From Conidiobolus incongruus B7586 (Eukaryota; Entomophthoromycota; Entomophthoromycetes; Entomophthorales; Conidiobolaceae): a stretch of DNA of 24,143 bases. The stretch's first letter is position 1. Each line of letters begins with the position of its first letter. The notes below the pieces were generated by a model. That model was not told the origin of the DNA and did no database searches. It was given only the letters and a program-made list of their open reading frames with translations. Shown here one piece after another: positions 20,901 through 24,143 of this stretch. The translations under genes and the position numbers were made by a program. Location of the stretch: positions 1 to 24,143 of the forward strand of contig JNEM01014847.1 of assembly GCA_000697335.1 (NCBI GenBank). The letters are read 5' to 3'.

Positions 20901-22887
20901 AATTTTGTGTTTAATATTATATTTAGGTGGTAATTTATTTACAGGTTTAAAAACATTAACAAATTAACTTATTATATTGTATAAGAAGTGGTTATTAAAT
21001 ATAACTTCATTAAAATCAACAGATAAAGTGTTAATAAATGAACAATAAATAAATATATATCCCTATAAATTATTTAGGTTTTTGATTACCTTTTTATATT
21101 GATTTTTACTTATAATAATAAAATTATTTGCTACAATTATAGAGTTAGTGTTAGGTAAAATATTTAATAGTTTTATAGTAAGGTAATGTAGATTTTTTAA
21201 GATTAATTCTACTAATTTCTTTTAGAATGTGAAAAAAATAGATTTGTAACCTTCTAGGGTAATATTCATAGATATAAAACTGTGATATTCAAACTAATTT
21301 TAACCTAGTATAAAATTATAACTAATGTTGCCAACTAGGAATTTAATATATTAAGAGTAGTTAGGGGGTAATAATAGGTATTTAAATACAATACCAGATG
21401 TTTGTTCTATTAAGTTATTAATATATTTGATTATTAAGTTGCTTTTTTAGGTAGGTAAAGATAGTTTTAAAACAATAAAAGAGGAGATAATACAACTAAA
21501 ATAACCAGAGTTAATTAAAACACTAACAGGTGTATCTATAAAAAAACTAGTTAATATAAACAATAGGGTGATAGTTAAAGGTAAAGAATTACAAGATAAA
21601 TTAGTTACTAGAATATTTTTAGTTTCTAGTAGTTTAATCAGTTAAATTTCTCTAGTATACATAGTTTAATTTGTGGAATTATTGGTTTGTTAGAACTTTT
21701 ATAGATTAGATTAGAATTTGCTAACTAATTATAAAAAAGGTAATTCTAAAGTTATATTAATATTATTCAGGTTTGATTTATGGTTGGTAAGTTGGGATTG
21801 TTGAGAATTAAACAGATATTGCTTCTTTAAAGGGTATTTGTTAGTTTTATAGTTAACTTAAGTCTTTCAACAATAATAACAACCTTTGTTTGTTCTCAAG
21901 TAGGCTTTAATTTCTTCACTAAAAGTTTTCTTATAAAGCTTTAAAACAGAAACATCTATCATTTAAAACTTAAGTAGGTTAGAGTAAAGTTTAAAAGATT
22001 AATTTTTAAGGTGGGAAGATTTAATTATAGAGTAAAGGATATTATTAATTATAATTGTTATATCACAAATGTTAGAAAAAAACATATTATTAAAGTATTC
22101 TCTATTAACTAATTAAAGCTTCACTTGAAGGTTAAAGCATTGTAATAATTTGTAGATTTATTCTTCTTTAGTGATATTTAATATGTTTAAGCATATCTCA
22201 TTAAATTTCTCAATCAATTATTTTATAGAAGTTTTTTATTTAAGCTGGGAAAGTTTTTTTCTTGTTAATCAAACTTAATTTTTTAGGTAATACCTTTCTT
22301 TAAAAGTTTTTTCCAATTGTTTAAAAGTTTATATTTTTGTAGTAAGCTATCCTCTTGAAGATTCTTTAGGATTAAGTTTGTAATGAGTTAACTACCAAGT
22401 ATAAACAAATTTTTCTAAAAAAAAATAACTAATTTAAGGATATTCTTTAGATTTTCATCAAGAATCAAATTAAAATAATTCTTTATGTTTTTAAAGTAGT
22501 TTTTAAGCTTGTAAAGGTTTTTTAAACTATTATAAATAGTTAATTTGTTTTTAAAAACACTAAAGAGGTGGTTTAATGTATTAACTATAGTGAAGTAGCT
22601 AGTTTGTTAGATTTAAACTCTTTAAAACATGTTTTTTTCAATCAAAAGTTGTCTAATATAAGTTTCTTAAAGGGTAGTAAGTTTTTAAAAACTAAAGTTT
22701 TAAATTCACTTAGTAATTAAGTTATTATTATCATTAAAATAATATAAGGGTATCTTTTTTTAGTGGTATTATAATATATAGTATTAAATTTAAATGAAAT
22801 AAATTATAGATAAGATTTAAAATAGTAATAATTAAGTTTGATACAGATAGTTATTAATTTCTAATAGGTTTTTAATAGTTTTATTGT

Positions 22888-23295
22888 TGTTACTATATAA
22901 GCATAGTGGTAGTTAAACTAATATAATATAGAGGAAGATTTAATATAAAAGTAGTGTGATATAGAATATAGTAATATAATGTAGCTGTAGTGTGCAAGTG
23001 TAAATAAAGTTTAATTAAGCTTCAAACTAAAATGAGTCACTGATATATTAAGATTTATATTAGGTAGTGCTAATATCCTACAATATTAATAGATTATAGT
23101 TTCAATTTTAGAAATAGTGTAAAAGTAAAAAATAGTAAGAATTGAGAAGAAAAAAGAGAAACCTAGTTTATTAGATAATTTAATACTATTTATACAATTA
23201 ATTTATCTATATAAGTATAAATTAATTATATAATTTATAGTTAATTAGATTATATGAAAGTATATATAAGAATTTAAAGAATTAGTCTCTTAACA
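22888..23295 (-). repeat. LTR of the Ty3/Gypsy fossil, right copy (5' LTR in element orientation)
   Basis: Direct repeat of the left LTR and slightly richer in C and G, so less decayed. It is bounded by TG at the left and CA at the right, the usual LTR ends. Confidence 0.85.
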
Positions 23296-23439
23296 CTTAT
23301 ATTTTTATTAATAACTTAATTAATATTTAATAAAATAAACTTAAATTAAATAATTAAAATTTATTATATTTATTAATAATATATATCATTATATAACAAT
23401 ATTTAGCTATTAATTGGTTAAAATATAAAAACTTAAATT

Positions 23440-24143
23440 TTACCTAAGGTAAGTTATAAATTTATAGGTTTTTAGTGATAAAAAAAATTAAAACTTAGTG
23501 TATCTACCTTTAGCTTTTCTAACTTCTTTAAGTTTATAGGGTATAAAATTATTTAACTTTTTATATTAAAAAGGGTTAATCTTGTTTTATACTTCTTAAA
23601 TATATTCTTAAAGTTGATTTAAATTTTTTATTAGAGGGAAAGCTTTAATTACTTTTTTTAATTAATTATAAATATGTTTAATTAGATTAAAGTTAAAAAT
23701 TTAAAAAAGCTACTTTATAACTATTATTTTATTATTTTTAAGCTATTTGTTAGTAAAAGTTATAATATAAGAAAAAATATTATCTTATTAGAAAATAATA
23801 TTAGATTTAATTAATATATATTATTCAATAGTTTTTTTAATTTATTATTTAAAATATTTTAAAATATATTAGAATATTTTAATATTAGTTCCTTTATTAA
23901 CTTTGTAAAATACTTTATACTAAAAGATAGTATATATTTTTAAATAATAATTAACCTAATATTATACTTTTAAGTAAAGTTAATATAATAATTATAAAGT
24001 AATTTTATATCTTTTGTAAAATATTTAATTTTTTTGTTAAATCTATTAAAATATATTTTTGTTTTATTATATTAAATAACCTTACTCTAATTAATATTAA
24101 TTTAGCATTAATAAAAACATTTTAATTTTTACTTAATTTTATA
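23440..24143 (-). mobile_element. Tc1-like transposon remnant, cut by the window edge
   Basis: Read on the minus strand, about 23562 to 23491 gives a piece ending KEVRKAKGRYTKF. This is like the C-terminal block of Tc1-type transposases (SMPRR...V...KGGxTKY). Upstream of it (higher coordinates) the sequence is stop-rich, with traces that could be the catalytic region, but I cannot place them securely. The element is decayed like its neighbours and probably continues beyond the window. It is a different family from the mariner at 11041. Confidence 0.5.

Larger units (their letters stand above)
17580..23295 (-). mobile_element. Ty3/Gypsy LTR retrotransposon, broken fossil
   Basis: Two direct repeats of about 400 bases bound about 4.9 kb of internal sequence. 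Read on the minus strand the internal part shows, in order, a Gag zinc-knuckle trace near 21870, reverse transcriptase around 20400-20510 (the block that is normally GLCNAP...YLDDIL), and the integrase core at about 18870-19020. Reverse transcriptase before integrase is the Ty3/Gypsy order. The coding part is broken by very many stops (dozens at least) and cannot be active. The two LTRs differ at roughly one position in ten, nearly all transitions. If those come from a RIP-like process the divergence does not date the insertion; otherwise it would be an old insertion. Confidence 0.85.

Noticed and set aside
17580-23295. CRISPR-like or satellite array from repeated TA-rich motifs
   Set aside because: There are no regularly spaced identical units; the repetition is the LTR pair plus low complexity.
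1-24143. Possibility that the window is an organelle genome or bacterial because of its AT content
   Set aside because: Nuclear-type genes (PEX4, BRAP2/Etp1, DAHP synthase) with many GT-AG spliceosomal introns and LTR elements exclude this.

Overview
The window is nuclear DNA of a very AT-rich eukaryote, most likely a fungus. The genes carry many short spliceosomal introns (46-68 nt, GTAAT/GTATG-type donors). They include a BRAP2/Etp1 homologue, the peroxisomal E2 PEX4 and a plant-like class II DAHP synthase, a set expected in a fungus with peroxisomes and a shikimate pathway. The base composition and the C17orf113/TTF-type zinc-finger gene would fit an early-diverging fungus such as an Entomophthorales-like lineage, but this cannot be settled from the window.

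Layout. 1-245 is the end of a decayed mariner-like element running off the left edge. 1540-3006 (+) encodes a Ser/Asn-rich zinc-finger protein. 3099-4897 (-) is a three-exon BRAP2/Etp1 RING ligase, convergent with the zinc-finger gene. 5248-5873 (-) is a four-exon PEX4. 6458-10395 (+) holds three tandem paralogues of an unrecognised family: a six-cysteine N-terminal module, one membrane segment, a juxtamembrane Cys cluster, an FCDxPQHF block, a PPxY motif and a His-rich tail. Only the third copy looks whole. The first lacks the N-terminal exons and has a frame break; the second has lost its His-rich tail to in-frame stops. 11041-12308 (+) is a decayed mariner with recognisable DDD landmarks. 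12527-14325 (-) is a seven-exon class II DAHP synthase. 14326-17579 is AT-rich and essentially featureless. 17580-23295 is a decayed Ty3/Gypsy LTR retrotransposon on the minus strand with both LTRs. The right edge carries a Tc1-like remnant.

The host genes keep balanced codons, while the mobile elements are scoured of C and G with transition-type changes and TpA enrichment. This resembles repeat-induced point mutation. BRAP2/Etp1, PEX4 and the PPxY proteins all touch ubiquitin biology, but nothing in the sequence shows that they form a pathway. The most novel item is the His-rich/PPxY membrane-protein array.
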